The notes under the pieces were generated by a model. It was given only the letters and a program-made list of their open reading frames with translations, did not search any database and was not told where the DNA came from. Below, one piece after another: positions 61,795 to 64,000 of a stretch of DNA of 64,000 bases; position 1 is the first letter of the stretch; each line of letters begins with the position of its first letter. The stretch lies in NCBI GenBank assembly GCA_050299835.1, contig JBNKWP010000006.1, positions 102,141-166,140 on the forward strand. Reading direction: 5' to 3'. The stretch is from JAJDOD01 sp050299835 (GTDB lineage Bacteria > Pseudomonadota > Alphaproteobacteria > Rhodobacterales > Rhodobacteraceae). Position numbers and translations under genes: made by a program.

Positions 61795-61961
61795 CCTGCC
61801 CCGTCTGCCAGAAACCGACCGAGAAACCCTATCGCCCCTTCTGTTCCAGGCGGTGCGCGGACGTGGATTTGGGGCGCTGGCTCAACGGAAGCTACGCCAT
61901 CCCTATGGAGGAAGAACCCGAGGAGATGCAGGTCTCCGACGCCCCCGAAGCCAGGCACTGA
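61791..61961 (+). CDS. yacG: DNA gyrase inhibitor YacG
   Basis: 56 aa from GTG 61791, overlapping the previous stop. A four-Cys zinc finger is formed by 'TCPVCQKP' and 'FCSRRCADVDLGRWL', exactly the YacG pattern, with an acidic tail. Binds GyrB and inhibits supercoiling in the described homologue. Confidence 0.9.
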   Translation: MTCPVCQKPTEKPYRPFCSRRCADVDLGRWLNGSYAIPMEEEPEEMQVSDAPEARH

Positions 61962-62043
61962 TTTTTTGCCCGATCCTACTGGACAGCCCCCGGCGCTGAC
62001 ACTAGAACACACCGACCCGAGCGAGACAGTCTCGCCCACCCGT

Positions 62044-62118
62044 GCCCGGGTAGCTCAGGGGTAGAGCAGTGGATTGAAAATCCTCGTGTCGGTGGTTCGA
62101 TTCCGCCCCCGGGCACCA
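62044..62118 (+). tRNA. tRNA-Phe (GAA)
   Basis: 75 nt including CCA. Acceptor GCCCGGG / CCCGGGC, anticodon loop ATTGAAAAT with GAA, T-loop GTTCGATTC. Its last 14 bases (62105-62118) belong to the left arm of a 78-bp inverted repeat, so this tRNA is the target of the adjacent element. Confidence 0.95.
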
Positions 62119-62182
62119 CTCCCTACAGATAAGCCTCTGTTTCCCTTCAGTTTTCACTACTGAACGCTGGAGGCGTATACCA
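62105..62182. repeat. Left arm of perfect 78-bp inverted repeat around the integrase
   Basis: Every base from the tRNA-Phe 3' end to the integrase ATG recurs as exact reverse complement at 63368-63445. Conventional integration gives direct repeats; this inverted arrangement is unusual. The inner end contains GTATAC next to the start codon, so the integrase promoter and ribosome region lie within the repeat. Confidence 0.95.
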
Positions 62183-63357
62183 TGCTGGAGACCAAGACTG
62201 CCCCTTTCACATTTGTGAAGCAGGGGATTTTTTACTTCTCGCGACGGGTCCCGAGCGACCTTTCCCACCACTACAATGCAAGCCGGATCATGTATTCGCT
62301 TCGCACGAAGTCAGCTGTCGTAGCCACTTCGAGAGCGCAGCGGGCGGCACAGCAACTCGACGAACATTGGTATCACCTTCGCATCCGAGACGTTGACCTT
62401 CCCGGAAAGCACTTGCTGCGCATGAGCGGAAAGTCTGTGGCGGGTGTTGATGGGACGTCTGGCGACGCCGCATGTGGCTCAGTCAAGCTGAGCGAAGCCG
62501 TGTCGATCTACATCCGCCTGAAGGGCAAAGATCGCCCGGTGACATTTCATCGAGCTGCAGAGCGGGCTTGCGGGTATGTGATCGACGCCTGTGGTGACAA
62601 GGACCTGACCGCTTTTTCCCGTGCCGATGCTAACAGCTTCCGAGACGCAATGCTTGCCAAGGGCCTTGCTGGAAGCAGCATCACCCGCGTCTTTGGCACC
62701 GTGCGATCCGTCTTCAACTTCGCCGCAGCAGAGGTCGGCATCACGGTGAGCAATCCGTTTGCTGGGGTCTACTATGACCGACAAGCGGGGGTTGAGGATC
62801 GCCAGCCTCTGCCCGTCGAGACCATCGGGTCGCTACAGGCTCTGTGTCGCGACGAGGACGACGATCTTCGCTGGCTGGTGGCCTTGGTATCGGATACGGG
62901 GATGCGCCTCGCCGAAGCAGCTGGTCTTCTCGTTGAAGACATCAAACTTGAAGGCCCCACGCCCCACGTGGTCGTGCAAGAGCATCCATGGCGTCGCCTC
63001 AAGACCAGCGGCAGCTCAAGGACTATTCCGCTTGTAGGAGCCTCGATCTGGGCCGCTGAACGCATTGTGGCTGAGGTCCGGGACAGCAAGTTCGCCTTCC
63101 CCCGATACAACAAGAATGACGCAACAAACGCCAACTCGGCCAGTGCAGCGCTGAACAAATGGATCAAGCAACACGCCCCGAAAGAATGCACCATGCACAG
63201 CTTCCGTCATTCGATGCGTGACAGGTTGAGAGCTGTCGAATGTCCGTCCGACATCGTCGACCAGATCGGTGGATGGCAGACCGAAGGTGTAGGGCACGGC
63301 TACGGTCGCGGTTATCCCCTTGAGGTGCTGAGCAAATGGCTGCGAACGGCAGTGTAA
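62182..63357 (+). CDS. int: Tyrosine integrase at tRNA-Phe
   Basis: 391 aa. A short N-terminal domain ('GIFYFSRRVPSDLSHHYNAS'), a SAM-like core-binding domain (about 95-200) and a catalytic domain with Arg in 'SDTGMRLAEAAGL', 'MHSFRHSMRDRL', 'QIGGWQTEG' and Tyr near 'YGRGYPLEVL'. It belongs to the DUF6538-like integrase group common in Rhodobacterales, distinct from the P4-like integrases at tRNA-Asn. It appears intact. No Shine-Dalgarno is obvious before ATG 62182. Confidence 0.9.
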   Translation: MLETKTAPFTFVKQGIFYFSRRVPSDLSHHYNASRIMYSLRTKSAVVATSRAQRAAQQLDEHWYHLRIRDVDLPGKHLLRMSGKSVAGVDGTSGDAACGSVKLSEAVSIYIRLKGKDRPVTFHRAAERACGYVIDACGDKDLTAFSRADANSFRDAMLAKGLAGSSITRVFGTVRSVFNFAAAEVGITVSNPFAGVYYDRQAGVEDRQPLPVETIGSLQALCRDEDDDLRWLVALVSDTGMRLAEAAGLLVEDIKLEGPTPHVVVQEHPWRRLKTSGSSRTIPLVGASIWAAERIVAEVRDSKFAFPRYNKNDATNANSASAALNKWIKQHAPKECTMHSFRHSMRDRLRAVECPSDIVDQIGGWQTEGVGHGYGRGYPLEVLSKWLRTAV

Positions 63358-63367
63358 CTCCAGAGGT

Positions 63368-63445
63368 TGGTATACGCCTCCAGCGTTCAGTAGTGAAAAC
63401 TGAAGGGAAACAGAGGCTTATCTGTAGGGAGTGGTGCCCGGGGGC
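63368..63445. repeat. Right arm of the 78-bp inverted repeat
   Basis: Exact reverse complement of 62105-62182, beginning 10 bases after the integrase stop. It contains an inverted copy of the last 14 bases of tRNA-Phe. Confidence 0.95.
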
Positions 63446-64000
63446 TGTAGTTCCATTCCCGTTACAGGCACCCTCAACAGGTCTCCCTTCAACGAAACAA
63501 GGGGTATCTGCAGGGATGCGATCCCGTCAAGAGGCACCAGTTGGTCTACGGTCTGGTCTACGGTAGCCCCTTTAGCTCCCCTGAGCCGCCTGCAGTCCCA
63601 GTGCGGTTCCCGGGGGCGCACTCACACTGACAATCCAGACTGCCCCCTGTAGCTCGCTTCAGTCTCCCCTGAGGGCCGCTGTGGCCATGGGGGGCATTGT
63701 CGCTTGCGCTGCTATCAATGAAGCGCTGAGACATGCGACCCTTAAAACATTCCGGGGGTGCGGCAGACGGGGAAGAGTGCTGCAGCCATCGCTTACGAAG
63801 CCCTCTATAGGGAGTGCCTGTAGCTATAACTGTAGTGATGTCCTCCCCGTCCCCTCCCTATAGTAATCCCTGTAGGGATAACTGAAGCCTCCCCTCAGGC
63901 TACCACTGTGGAGACCTCCTCCCCGGGGTCGGACGGGGTCTATCTCCCCACAACCTCCACAACGCCATTCGCACCAGTCGTCTGTCGGAAGACCTCCAGC
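63446..64000. other. Repeat-rich non-coding start of a further element
   Basis: No supported gene. Short related motifs recur: CTGTAG (63443, 63648, 63818, 63830, 63868), TAGGGAGTG (63425 in the arm and 63806), CCCTATAG/CTATAGGG, and a tandem TGGTCTACGG near 63541-63560. They could be integrase arm sites, an origin, or promoters of a phage-type polymerase. The element continues past the window. Confidence 0.4.

Noticed and set aside
1..64000. CRISPR array or rRNA operon
   Set aside because: No regularly spaced direct repeats and no rRNA-like sequence were seen on either strand.

Overview
The window is high-GC alphaproteobacterial chromosome, most likely Rhodobacteraceae (Roseobacter group). 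The evidence is an HvrA-type H-NS protein, a psd-pssA-pmtA lipid cluster, a UPF0262 gene next to an unusual LMW-phosphatase homologue, the infA-maf-RNase E/G-yacG order, and PhnE next to HAD phosphatases. No species can be named from the sequence alone.

Layout. (1) 1-6400 is core: the end of a phosphonate importer (phnE), two HAD phosphatases and a complete four-gene ABC importer. (2) 6616-48239 is a tandem array of three integrated islands at the 3' end of one tRNA-Asn gene, which lies intact at 48165-48239 on the minus strand. A 46-bp copy of the tRNA 3' half marks every junction: 6616-6625 plus 7620-7655 (split by an IS30-like element), 16183-16228, 31488-31533 and 48164-48209. Island 1 (about 7.7-16.2 kb) holds an integrase remnant and a five-gene SWIM / DUF5691 / MoxR ATPase / DUF5682 / VWA operon. 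Island 2 (16.2-31.5 kb) is a P4-like or phage-satellite element: frameshifted integrase, HTH regulators, frameshifted prim-pol, SF3 helicase, candidate iterons and a small-terminase-like gene. At its right end is a cargo cassette of a C5-cytosine methyltransferase, a ParB-like protein, an SNF2 helicase and a GIY-YIG (T5orf172-like) nuclease, which looks like an undescribed restriction or defence system. Island 3 (31.5-48.2 kb) has an intact integrase, a cargo zone (SMC-like ATPase, CoiA-like nuclease, DUF4236 protein, nuclease-like protein), a minus-strand packaging operon with a large terminase but no capsid or portal, a hairpin-rich gene-free origin-like region, and a plus-strand replication operon (two HTH proteins, AEP primase, helicase). 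(3) 48.2-62.1 kb is core: MBL hydrolase, histidine kinase, HvrA, a CAT-anticodon tRNA, an outer-membrane protein, purMN-rnd, lipid synthesis, and infA-maf-rng-yacG followed by tRNA-Phe. (4) 62.1-64 kb begins another mobile element at tRNA-Phe. Its integrase is enclosed by a perfect 78-bp inverted repeat that includes the tRNA 3' end.

How the parts relate. All three tRNA-Asn islands keep the same order: att copy, then integrase reading away from it, then replication and cargo genes. This indicates repeated use of one target by related integrases. Islands 1 and 2 appear unable to move by themselves (deleted and frameshifted integrases). Island 3 looks competent to move.
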